Assembly (NCBI GenBank): GCA_002746365.1
Contig: NVWZ01000003.1
Coordinates: 115,090-122,249, forward strand
Length of the DNA stretch: 7,160 nucleotides
Direction: 5' to 3'
Source of the DNA: Thiotrichaceae bacterium
GTDB lineage: Bacteria > Pseudomonadota > Gammaproteobacteria > SZUA-229
This document shows, one piece after another, positions 1-5,770 of this stretch; the stretch's first letter is position 1; the number at the start of each line of letters is the position of its first letter. The position numbers and the translations under genes were made by a program. The notes under the pieces were generated by a model that did no database searches, was not told the DNA's origin, and saw only the letters and a list, made by a program, of their open reading frames with translations.

Positions 1-1
1 T

Positions 2-1618
2 TCAATGGATGCCAGTGGTACGGCTAAATCACAACGCGGCAAGCGAGTCGCAACAAAACTCATCAAGGTAGACAGTGTCGATTTAATTATCGAGCCTGGT
101 GCCGGTGGTGGAATTATTAATTTTATCGAAGCGAAGGCCCCGGAGGGTGATGCAGATATGAAACTGCGAAATAAGATGATCGACAAAATAAAGTCGGCAA
201 ACAAAGGTGTCCTCCCGACTGGGCTGGACGTGGACAATGACGACGCATTGGAAGTTTCTTATCGCGAGGCGCTGGAAAGTGAACTTGCAGCATCTGATGA
301 TTCTGCAGCTGCAGATAATAAACTCGGCGTAACAACCGAACAGATGGAGAAGCGTTTACGCATGGTTGAAGCCAAGAGCTACATGCGTGAAACCGTTGCT
401 GCCAGCAAGCTACCGGATGCAGCTAAAGAAAAACTGCGTGATCAGTTTGCTGTAATGGATTCATTTAAAGAAGCGCAGGTTGATGATGCGATTAAGAACG
501 AGGCTGAATACCTGGCTAAGTTTACAGAATCTGGAAAGGTGAATGGTATGGGTGGCGCAAGCTCTGAAATGGTTGAAGACCGTGCGGATAAAGTTAACGC
601 TATGCTTGACAGCTTTTTTATGCGGAAAAAAGGCGAACGTTTGATGTCATTTAAAGAATGCTACGTCAATATTACGGGTGACTCTCGTGTTACTGGGTTG
701 ACGCGCGATACGGATCAAGCACGTTTCCGTGAATCTTTGTCTGATGCAGGCAACCTTGATGTGTTACTGGGTGATGCGATTCATCGTGCGATGATTGCAG
801 ACTATCGTGAGATGGGCCAGTACGATGTATACCGCCCGATTATCAGCACGGTACCACTGGCTGATTTCCGCACTAATCATCGTACTCGTTTAGGCGGTTA
901 TGGTGACCTGCCCACCGTTGCTAAGATGGCAGATTACCTGGCATTAACATCACCGGGCGATGAAGAAGCGACTTACGCGCCAACCAAACAAGGTGGTCTG
1001 GAAACAATCGCTCTGGAAGACATCCGCAATGATGATGTTGGTCTGATCAGTCGAATCCCACGTAAATTCTCGCGGGCAGGTAAGCGCACTTTAGCCAAGT
1101 TTGTGCTGGATATGATTCGCACTAATGCGAACATTTACGACACTACTCCATTGTTCACCGTTGGTCACGGCAACCTTGGTACTGCTGCTCTCGATGCGAT
1201 TAGCCTGGCAGCGCGTCGACTGTCGATGGTTCAACAAACGGAACTTGGTAGTGGCGAGGAGCTTGGTATTGGGCCTAAGTACTTATTGGTGCCGCCGACT
1301 CTTGAGCAGGTTGCTTATGATCTGTTTGCGCGTGATACAAACAACGACGAAACCTTTATCCAGAAACTGGCGTTAGAGATTCTACCTGTTTGGTATTGGT
1401 CTGACGTGAACGACTGGTCGCTTGTTGCAGACCCAATGGATATGGCTGGTATTGAGATTGGTTTCTTAGATGGCAATGAAGAGCCTGAGATATTTGTGCA
1501 GGACAGCCCTACCAATGGCTCAATGTTTAGCAACGATAGCCTGACATGGAAGATTCGCCATATCTACGGCGGTGCAGTTGTCGATTACCGTCCGTTCGAT
1601 AAGAGTGTTGTGGTATAA
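2..1618 (+). CDS. Prohead protease/scaffold/major capsid fusion protein (5' partial)
   Basis: The reading frame is open to the left edge (TCA codon at 2-4, no stop), so the ATG at 5 is probably internal and the gene is 5' truncated. Numbering from that ATG, residues 22-35 (VDSVDLIIEPGAGG) resemble the end of phage prohead protease domains, which usually finish with a 'VDLV..PAAGG'-like strand. Residues about 50-180 are charged, helical and low in aromatics, as expected of a scaffold (delta) segment. Residues about 190-537 look like a major capsid protein, including DYREMGQYDVYRPI, PKYLLVPPTLEQ and a C-terminal HIYGGAVVDYRPFDKS. In this family the protease cleaves itself and the scaffold away, leaving the C-terminal part as the shell subunit. 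The catalytic part of the protease lies outside the window. The capsid assignment is fairly sure; the domain borders are inferred. Confidence 0.87.
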   Translation, partial: SMDASGTAKSQRGKRVATKLIKVDSVDLIIEPGAGGGIINFIEAKAPEGDADMKLRNKMIDKIKSANKGVLPTGLDVDNDDALEVSYREALESELAASDDSAAADNKLGVTTEQMEKRLRMVEAKSYMRETVAASKLPDAAKEKLRDQFAVMDSFKEAQVDDAIKNEAEYLAKFTESGKVNGMGGASSEMVEDRADKVNAMLDSFFMRKKGERLMSFKECYVNITGDSRVTGLTRDTDQARFRESLSDAGNLDVLLGDAIHRAMIADYREMGQYDVYRPIISTVPLADFRTNHRTRLGGYGDLPTVAKMADYLALTSPGDEEATYAPTKQGGLETIALEDIRNDDVGLISRIPRKFSRAGKRTLAKFVLDMIRTNANIYDTTPLFTVGHGNLGTAALDAISLAARRLSMVQQTELGSGEELGIGPKYLLVPPTLEQVAYDLFARDTNNDETFIQKLALEILPVWYWSDVNDWSLVADPMDMAGIEIGFLDGNEEPEIFVQDSPTNGSMFSNDSLTWKIRHIYGGAVVDYRPFDKSVVV

Positions 1619-1736
1619 GCCATCGTTTAAAGATCACCAGGCGGTGAGTAAAGCCAGTGTGCAGGCTGCGCATCAACTGCAAACCTTAAGAGCTTACCTG
1701 GTGGACTGGCGCGTAGCCGGTTCGCCAACCTTTTAA
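1605..1736 (+). CDS. Possible small ORF overlapping the capsid gene end, unknown function
   Basis: A frame +1 to the capsid gene reads from GTG 1605 (or TTG 1608, or GTG 1644) to TAA at 1734-1736, giving up to 43 residues. It overlaps the last 14 bases of the capsid gene and fills most of the gap before the next gene. The peptide looks coding-like: it contains HQAVSKASVQAAHQL and ends LVDWRVAGSPTF, with a plausible amphipathic helix. There is no ATG and no strong Shine-Dalgarno site; 'ccaggcg' before GTG 1644 is the best weak candidate. I do not recognise a family. It could be a small phage gene, a frameshifted C-terminal tail of the capsid protein, or non-coding spacer. Confidence 0.3.
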   Translation: MLWYKPSFKDHQAVSKASVQAAHQLQTLRAYLVDWRVAGSPTF

Positions 1737-1742
1737 CAAGTT

Positions 1743-1747
1743 AGGAG
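1743..1747 (+). promoter_or_regulatory. Ribosome binding site for the signal-peptide protein
   Basis: AGGAG lies 9 bases before ATG 1757. It is one of the strongest Shine-Dalgarno sites in the window and supports both that start and independent translation of the small exported protein. Confidence 0.65.
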
Positions 1748-1756
1748 ATTCTTCTT

Positions 1757-2152
1757 ATGAAGAAATCAATTTTAGTAATAACTGCAGTAGCAGCGATAAT
1801 GGCATCGAGTGTTTCGGTTGTTTGTGCCGGTTTATTGTTAGCCAATGAATATATTGGTGACCAGTATGAAATGCCTGGCAATCTTGAGCCAGTAACGGAT
1901 TCGCTAAGCGTAAATGATTTACCTATTGTGAACTTTAAGGTGGCAGATAATCAGTTGGCTGCGGGACAGATGTTTGTTTTTCGTAACGAGCTGTTACTTG
2001 ATGGAGCGCTGGTGCTTTTAGGTGCTGATGCTTCTGGTACCGGCGCGGTGGTTTTTCTGCAAGCCAAAACTTTACGGTCAAGGCGATTAACCGGCGATCA
2101 GATGCTTGTGTTTAATAACGCGGTTTTCTGGGAGCCGTTAGCGACTGGTTAA
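1757..2152 (+). CDS. Small protein with N-terminal signal peptide, unknown function
   Basis: A 131-residue protein that I do not recognise. The N-terminus is a textbook export signal: lysines at 2-3, a hydrophobic core at about 5-22, and a V-C-A motif at 22-24 that fits signal peptidase I cleavage after A24. C23 is preceded by valine, so a lipoprotein lipobox is not supported. The mature part (about 107 residues) is rich in predicted beta strands and contains an apparent internal repeat: residues 67-77 (LAAGQMFVFRN) and 111-121 (LTGDQMLVFNN). The start is supported by AGGAG 9 bases upstream. It sits between the capsid and connector genes, where a head decoration or accessory protein is often found, but export to the periplasm does not fit capsid assembly in the cytoplasm. 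Alternatives are a cargo (moron) gene acting on the host envelope, for example in superinfection exclusion, or a virion protein whose hydrophobic N-terminus is not cleaved. Confidence 0.75.
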   Translation: MKKSILVITAVAAIMASSVSVVCAGLLLANEYIGDQYEMPGNLEPVTDSLSVNDLPIVNFKVADNQLAAGQMFVFRNELLLDGALVLLGADASGTGAVVFLQAKTLRSRRLTGDQMLVFNNAVFWEPLATG

Positions 2153-2167
2153 TTACTAGAAAATTAG

Positions 2168-2214
2168 TGAGCCATGCAAAAAATGGGCTGGCTCAGATGT
2201 CAGTCTATTTTTTT
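2168..2214 (+). terminator. Weak hairpin with downstream T-run
   Basis: TGAGCC (2168-2173) can pair with GGCTCA (2190-2195), a 6-base-pair stem with a 16-base loop. A run of seven T follows at 2208-2214, but 12 bases after the stem, so it is not a canonical Rho-independent terminator. It lies in the gap between the signal-peptide gene and the connector gene and may give partial termination. I see no convincing promoter in the rest of the gap. Confidence 0.25.
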
Positions 2215-2250
2215 AATCTAAAAACTTACTACCCTGAGATATAAAACGCG

Positions 2251-2928
2251 ATGGCATTAGCTGATTACCAAAGTTTGATTGATAACAAAGTACGCGATGA
2301 TGCCAGTATTATTGAGGTAGCAGATCGCGACCAGGCATTGCTGTCTGCTGTTATTAGATATAGCAATGACAAGCCTGATGAGGAAGTTGAAGACGTGGTT
2401 GTTGCTGGTGGCCAGTCCATCAATTTACCTGCAGGCTGGCAGGCGAATTTTAGCAGCTTAAAAAATATTGAGTTCCCTATTGGCAATGTGCCACCCCGTT
2501 ATCTTGAGTCTGGCGCTTACGGTATTTATAACGCCCCTGGTGGTAAAACTGTAATGGTGCGTAACAGCCTGACTGCTAACGATACAGTGCGAATGGTGTT
2601 TACTGTAAAGCATATTGTTGATGCCGTTAATGAAACGCCGCCGGATATTCACCGTGAAGCAATCGCCTGCTGGGCAGCCGCTTTGCTTTGCGAGCAGCTT
2701 GCCAGTTATTACAGCGGTGATAGTGACAGCCTTATTCAAGCTGACTCGGTCGACCATGCAAGCAAGGCGCGTGACTTTGCCGCACGCGCTAGAACTTTTA
2801 GAAAGTTTTATTTCGATACATTGGGTATTGACCCTAAAAAGAACGTAGCTGCAGGCGTGGTTGTTGATCTGGATATGGCCGATAGCCGAGGTGGTAATCG
2901 TCTTACGCATTCTCGACGGTTTCGCTAA
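2251..2928 (+). CDS. Head-tail connector (adaptor-like) protein
   Basis: A 225-residue protein resembling a conserved group encoded after the capsid gene in siphophages of Proteobacteria and thought to act at the head-tail joint. Recognisable parts are VRDDASIIEVADRDQAL followed by AVIRYSNDKP (14-42), LPAGWQANFSSL and FPIGNVPP (59-82), REAIACWAAALLCEQLA (135-151), SGDSDS (155-160), and DHASKARDFAARARTFRKFY (169-188). The long helices at 134-190 are typical of gp6-like connectors, which form a ring below the portal. The ribosome binding site is weak (GAGA at 2236-2239, 11 bases before the ATG). The stop overlaps the next start as TAATG, implying coupled translation. The connector role comes from gene order and family resemblance, not from a catalytic motif. 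Confidence 0.72.
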   Translation: MALADYQSLIDNKVRDDASIIEVADRDQALLSAVIRYSNDKPDEEVEDVVVAGGQSINLPAGWQANFSSLKNIEFPIGNVPPRYLESGAYGIYNAPGGKTVMVRNSLTANDTVRMVFTVKHIVDAVNETPPDIHREAIACWAAALLCEQLASYYSGDSDSLIQADSVDHASKARDFAARARTFRKFYFDTLGIDPKKNVAAGVVVDLDMADSRGGNRLTHSRRFR

Positions 2929-3449
2929 TGGGTATATCGTCGCTACAGCTTGACACTAAACAGGCAAAGCTTTATGCAAAGTTTTTGCGTAAAGCGCCTG
3001 AAATTACACGCGAAGAAACTAAACAAGAGTTAACGACGATTCTGCTGTTTTTAGAACGTGAGATTAAGGAAGACACGCCTGTTGGTGTTGGTGGCTCGGC
3101 TGGATTACGCGGCAGCATTTCTCATGACTTGCGTGGCACGACTCAAGACACGTTGCGTGGCAGGGTTTTTAGCCCGCTGGCACATGCACAGGCTGTTGAA
3201 TATGGCACTAAACCACATTTGCCGCCGTTTACAGCTTTGATGGACTGGGTGGAAGCCAAGCTTGGTATTACTGATCCGGATGAAGTGATTGGTGTGTCGA
3301 TTGCAATCGCATTAAAAATTAAGCATCACGGTACTAAAGGTGCGCACATGTTTGAAAACAACTTTAGTAAACATCAGCAACGTGTGACGCGACAGCTTGG
3401 TGGCTCGATTGACCGCGCTGTCGCTCGTTGGCAGGCGGGTGAACGATGA
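2928..3449 (+). CDS. HK97 gp10-like tail completion / neck protein
   Basis: A 173-residue protein with hallmarks of the HK97 gp10-like family: an N-terminal helix (about 10-47), the segment DTPVGVGGSAGLRGSI (49-64), the VEYGTKPHLPP loop (90-100), and a C-terminal KHHGTKGAHMFENNF (133-146). These proteins act at the head-tail interface or in tail completion, next to the tail terminator. The start codon overlaps the upstream stop (TAATG), and the stop overlaps the downstream start (ATGA), so it is the middle gene of a tightly coupled trio. No unusual residues are evident. The family call is good; the exact place in the virion is inferred from homologues. Confidence 0.8.
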   Translation: MGISSLQLDTKQAKLYAKFLRKAPEITREETKQELTTILLFLEREIKEDTPVGVGGSAGLRGSISHDLRGTTQDTLRGRVFSPLAHAQAVEYGTKPHLPPFTALMDWVEAKLGITDPDEVIGVSIAIALKIKHHGTKGAHMFENNFSKHQQRVTRQLGGSIDRAVARWQAGER

Positions 3450-3919
3450 GTGATTTAGCAACGATTCGTGTTGCGATTAAAGCGGTAATGGAATCGGTGG
3501 TCGATATTGGTGTGGTGCATGATCGTGAACGTTATGCGACCAAGAAATCAGAATTCGACACCTTGTTTAAATCGGGAGATAAGTTACTTGGCTGGTTCTT
3601 TTTTCGTGAGCGCACTGCTGAAATGGATGGTGACACGGGTGAAGTTCGACGCGTTCATTACTGGCAGATTTATGGATTTTATTCGTTAAGTGATGCTGGT
3701 GGTACTGCCCTGACATTTCAGGATTTAGTTGAAGACGTTGCTGCTGCATTTCGCGGCGACCCTACATTGGGCGGCGTGGTGGACGATAATAAAAATATGG
3801 ATCAGACGTTTGGTCCTGTAGGTATACAAGTAGATGGCATTGAGAATGTGATGTTTGCGAAGACATTATGCCACCGGGCACGATTAAGCCTGGTAACAGA
3901 AGCAACAGAATCGAAGTAA
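3446..3919 (+). CDS. Tail terminator-like protein
   Basis: A 157-residue protein starting in a 4-base ATGA overlap with the gp10-like gene. It resembles a conserved siphophage group with the start MSDLATIRVAIKAVMESV, followed by GVVHDRERY (22-30), a central HYWQIYGFYSLSD (71-83), FQDLVEDVAAAFR (91-103) and a C-terminal VMFAKTLCHRARLSLV (135-150). The alternating helix and strand layout and its place between the gp10-like and tail tube genes match tail terminators such as lambda gpU, which stop tube polymerisation and make the head-joining end of the tail. The role is inferred from gene order and general resemblance. It ends 39 bases before the tail tube gene. Confidence 0.7.
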   Translation: MSDLATIRVAIKAVMESVVDIGVVHDRERYATKKSEFDTLFKSGDKLLGWFFFRERTAEMDGDTGEVRRVHYWQIYGFYSLSDAGGTALTFQDLVEDVAAAFRGDPTLGGVVDDNKNMDQTFGPVGIQVDGIENVMFAKTLCHRARLSLVTEATESK

Positions 3920-3948
3920 CAATTTAAGCATAAATAATAAAGCACACA

Positions 3949-3954
3949 GAGGTG
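3949..3954 (+). promoter_or_regulatory. Ribosome binding site for the tail tube gene
   Basis: GAGGTG lies just before ATG 3959 (4 bases between its end and the start). A good Shine-Dalgarno site here fits a structural protein needed in many copies. Confidence 0.6.
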
Positions 3955-3958
3955 AGCG

Positions 3959-4909
3959 ATGAAGTTACGCAATAAAGCATTTTTACATAAAGTCGAAGCC
4001 GTTAAAGGTGCCGATGCTGTGCCAACCGTTGGCAATGACCTGGTTATTTTAAACGGCGATATCAATATTGGTATACCTACTGAAAAAGACGATGGTGCTG
4101 ATGATTTAAAAGGCACCTTTGGCCCTGGCGCCAGTGTTACTACGAAGCAGTCAATGACTGTGCCAGCCGCTTCGCGTGTACGTGGACTTGGCCAGGGCGT
4201 GGGTGCTTTGCTGGTGCCGGACATTCATGCTGCGTTAATGGCGAGTGGCCACGCTGTGGTTAGCTCTGGTGATGGTATTGCTACACCGCGTGCAGCGGTT
4301 TACACGCCGACCAGTGACAGCGCATTATTAAGAAGCGCGACCGGGTATTTTTATGAAGATGGTTTGCTTTATAGCCTGCTTGGTGCGGTTAATGATTTAA
4401 CTTTTGAAGCCAGTATGAGTGCATTAAAAGCCAGTTTTAATGTGCAGGCTGGATATGCAGTAGGCGCGGTCGTTGCTTTGCCTGCTATTTCTCAGCCGTC
4501 GACCGAAGTGTTTCGTATGACGAGTGCGCTGTGCACTATTGATGAAGGTGGCAGCACGGTGAATATCGGCGCGTTTACTTTTAATGCCGGTGTTGATGTG
4601 CAGGAAGCGAATGAAACCGGGCTGCATTATTTTGAAGTGGCTAACCGTACACCGACAATCAGCATCGACCCCCGTGCTGTAGCAACTATTGCCGACTGGG
4701 ACGCATTAACAAATTCTACACAGATGGCGATTACAGCCACCTTTACTAACAGCCTTGGTGAGACGCTGGTGTTTAATGGGCAGCAGGCTGAGCTGGCAGA
4801 AAACACTGCAGGTGGTCGTGCTGGCAACATTACGCGGCAGAAGAGTTATGCACTGAAAGAAAGTGCGGGTGATGACCAATACAGTATTACTTTTACCAGT
4901 GTTCTGTAA
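3959..4909 (+). CDS. Major tail tube protein
   Basis: A 316-residue protein with the size and make-up of siphophage major tail tube subunits, which stack as hexameric rings around the tape measure protein. It starts MKLRNKAFLHKVEAVKGADAVPT; a short N-terminal arm then 'E..KG.D..PT' is common in tail tube proteins. It has many short strands, GFGPGAS-like glycine/threonine loops in the first third, a middle domain with TFEASMSALKASFNVQAGY, and a C-terminal half with DVQEANETGLHYFEVANRTPTISID and NSLGETLVFNGQQAEL, closing with DDQYSITFTSVL. It is cysteine-poor (one Cys). It sits between the terminator-like gene and the chaperone gene, as expected. I could not assign it to a named subfamily, and the core fold is inferred. 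Confidence 0.8.
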   Translation: MKLRNKAFLHKVEAVKGADAVPTVGNDLVILNGDINIGIPTEKDDGADDLKGTFGPGASVTTKQSMTVPAASRVRGLGQGVGALLVPDIHAALMASGHAVVSSGDGIATPRAAVYTPTSDSALLRSATGYFYEDGLLYSLLGAVNDLTFEASMSALKASFNVQAGYAVGAVVALPAISQPSTEVFRMTSALCTIDEGGSTVNIGAFTFNAGVDVQEANETGLHYFEVANRTPTISIDPRAVATIADWDALTNSTQMAITATFTNSLGETLVFNGQQAELAENTAGGRAGNITRQKSYALKESAGDDQYSITFTSVL

Positions 4910-4939
4910 CAGATAACACACTACAAAGCTAGCAGTAGA

Positions 4940-4967
4940 GCTGGTGGGCGAATGGTCGCCCGCCAGC
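4940..4967 (+). promoter_or_regulatory. Strong intergenic hairpin between tail tube and chaperone genes
   Basis: GCTGGTGGGCGA (4940-4951) pairs with TCGCCCGCCAGC (4956-4967): a 12-base-pair stem with one G-U wobble and a four-base loop ATGG. No T-run follows on either strand, so it is not a standard terminator. It ends four bases before the GGAG of the chaperone gene. It may protect the 3' end of the tail tube message, partly attenuate transcription, or restrain chaperone translation. All three would help make tail tube protein in excess over chaperone. Confidence 0.65.
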
Positions 4968-4971
4968 AATC

Positions 4972-4975
4972 GGAG
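4972..4975 (+). promoter_or_regulatory. Ribosome binding site for the tail assembly chaperone
   Basis: GGAG followed by an A-rich spacer of 11 bases leads to ATG 4987. It supports that start over ATG 4993 two codons later. It lies right beside the stable hairpin, which could limit ribosome access. Confidence 0.55.
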
Positions 4976-4986
4976 AAAATTAAAAA

Positions 4987-5442
4987 ATGAAAATGCACCG
5001 CCCAGGAAGTACCGAAGAATACATTATTAAACAGGATCGTGAATCTGAAAACCCCACCACTTTTATTTTACGCGGACTGACGTGGAAAGAGCTTGATGAT
5101 GTTAATCGTGATAGCCCTATGAGCGTTGGTGATGCTCTGATTATTCATGGGCTTATTCATAAAGCTAAGGAGGAAGATCGTGAGTTGAATAATGATGAGC
5201 AACATCAGATTAGAGGGATATCACCTTTGGACGCTGAAACCATGCGAAAAGTGAACCAGCAACATGCTAAGGCGTGTGGTTTTGGACTGGTTGAGGTTGG
5301 TGATATTTTAGATGAGAAAGGTGAAAAGTTTACATTAAAACTAGATGAATTTATTAAGAGTGCACCGATTATTGTCATCCGTGAACTAGGTGCAAAAATC
5401 ATTAATATGAGTCGCTATAGTGAGGACGCAGTAAAAAACTGA
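4987..5442 (+). CDS. Tail assembly chaperone, G-like (short product)
   Basis: A 151-residue soluble, charged, mostly helical protein placed between the tail tube and tape measure genes, where siphophages encode the G chaperone. Visible segments are YIIKQDRES, TFILRGLTWKELDDVNRD (25-42), an acidic middle (KEEDRELNNDEQ, 60-72), and a C-terminal helix PIIVIRELGAKIINMSRYSEDAV. The last sense codons are GTA AAA AAC followed by TGA, making the slippery heptamer A AAA AAC at the very end. Most ribosomes would stop here to give the short form; a fraction should slip -1 and make the G-T fusion. These chaperones bind the tape measure protein and recruit tail tube subunits and are absent from the finished virion. 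The call rests on gene order plus the frameshift arrangement. Confidence 0.82.
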   Translation: MKMHRPGSTEEYIIKQDRESENPTTFILRGLTWKELDDVNRDSPMSVGDALIIHGLIHKAKEEDRELNNDEQHQIRGISPLDAETMRKVNQQHAKACGFGLVEVGDILDEKGEKFTLKLDEFIKSAPIIVIRELGAKIINMSRYSEDAVKN

Positions 5443-5462
5443 GACGTGCCACGCGCGCGTGG
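5433..5462 (+). promoter_or_regulatory. Programmed -1 ribosomal frameshift site (slippery heptamer plus hairpin)
   Basis: A AAA AAC occupies 5433-5439 in the correct phase (0-frame GTA AAA AAC TGA), fitting the X XXY YYZ rule. The TGA stop is the next codon (5440-5442). After a 9-base spacer a 14-base perfect palindrome, CCACGCGCGCGTGG (5449-5462), can form a short GC-rich hairpin; two further pairs are possible with one bulged G. The -1 frame has a stop at 5421-5423, just before the heptamer, and is then open to 5765. An SD-like GAGGA (5422-5426) lies 6 bases upstream of the heptamer, and upstream SD-like elements can stimulate bacterial frameshifting, though the spacing here is shorter than usual. 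The layout is equivalent to lambda G/GT. Confidence 0.85.
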
Positions 5463-5765
5463 ACGTGTGGTGATAGTTGTGAGATGTGTCCACGTTTACC
5501 TGTGAAGCCTGCCAATTGCGTTTGTGATGAACCGGATATGTGGCGTGATGGCGATACTGAAGCCGGTACGGTTTGCCCTTTGCTGCTGGTGCCGGAATTT
5601 GATTATGAATTTAAGGCTTACAACATGCTCTCGCATAATCAGTCACCGAACGCTTGTGGCTGGGAAAACGAGAGCTACCGGTGGAACCAGGCAATTGAGA
5701 TTATTGGTAGCGTAACCGCGCAGGTGCAGCGCAGCAAACTTGAAGAGATGAAGCAGAACAAATAA
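5439..5765 (+). CDS. T domain of the G-T tail assembly chaperone, made by -1 frameshift
   Basis: Read in the -1 frame from the slippery site, this adds 108 residues to the 151-residue G part, giving a 259-residue fusion (4987-5439 then 5439-5765). The first internal ATG is at 5484, but there is no convincing Shine-Dalgarno site before it, and the 15 codons from 5439 to 5484 are open, so frameshift expression is the better reading. The domain has seven cysteines: a C-x3-C-x2-C cluster (fusion residues 161, 165, 168), CVC (178, 180), and C197 and C224. The later part has VPEFDYEFKAYNML and a C-terminal helix ending SKLEEMKQNK. In lambda the T part recruits tail tube protein to the tape measure; the same job is inferred here. 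The cysteines suggest metal binding, but this is unproven. Confidence 0.78.
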   Translation: MRRATRAWTCGDSCEMCPRLPVKPANCVCDEPDMWRDGDTEAGTVCPLLLVPEFDYEFKAYNMLSHNQSPNACGWENESYRWNQAIEIIGSVTAQVQRSKLEEMKQNK

Positions 5766-5770
5766 CAGTT

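Noticed and set aside
1635..1703. CACCAGG (1635-1641) and CCTGGTG (1697-1703) inverted repeat
   Set aside because: Seven pairs with a loop of 55 bases is weak, and the stretch may be coding, so no structure is claimed.
2240..2245. TATAAA as a possible -10 promoter element before the connector gene
   Set aside because: No matching -35 element lies at a suitable distance, and the region is A+T-rich, so a chance match is likely.
2458..2910. A 150-codon open frame on the minus strand
   Set aside because: It lies wholly inside the connector gene, has no upstream ribosome binding site that I can see, and its translation is of low quality compared with the conserved + strand protein.
3802..4224. 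A 140-codon open frame on the minus strand
   Set aside because: It spans the end of the terminator-like gene and the start of the tail tube gene in antisense, and both of those are well supported.
5167..5173. Perfect Shine-Dalgarno-like AAGGAGG inside the chaperone gene
   Set aside because: It encodes K-E-E in the acidic segment. The ATG pair at about 5192 after it opens only a 20-codon frame, so it is best explained by codon choice.
5484..5765. Separate 93-residue gene starting at ATG 5484
   Set aside because: There is no good ribosome binding site before it, and the same frame is open back to a canonical slippery site, so expression as a frameshift extension is much better supported.
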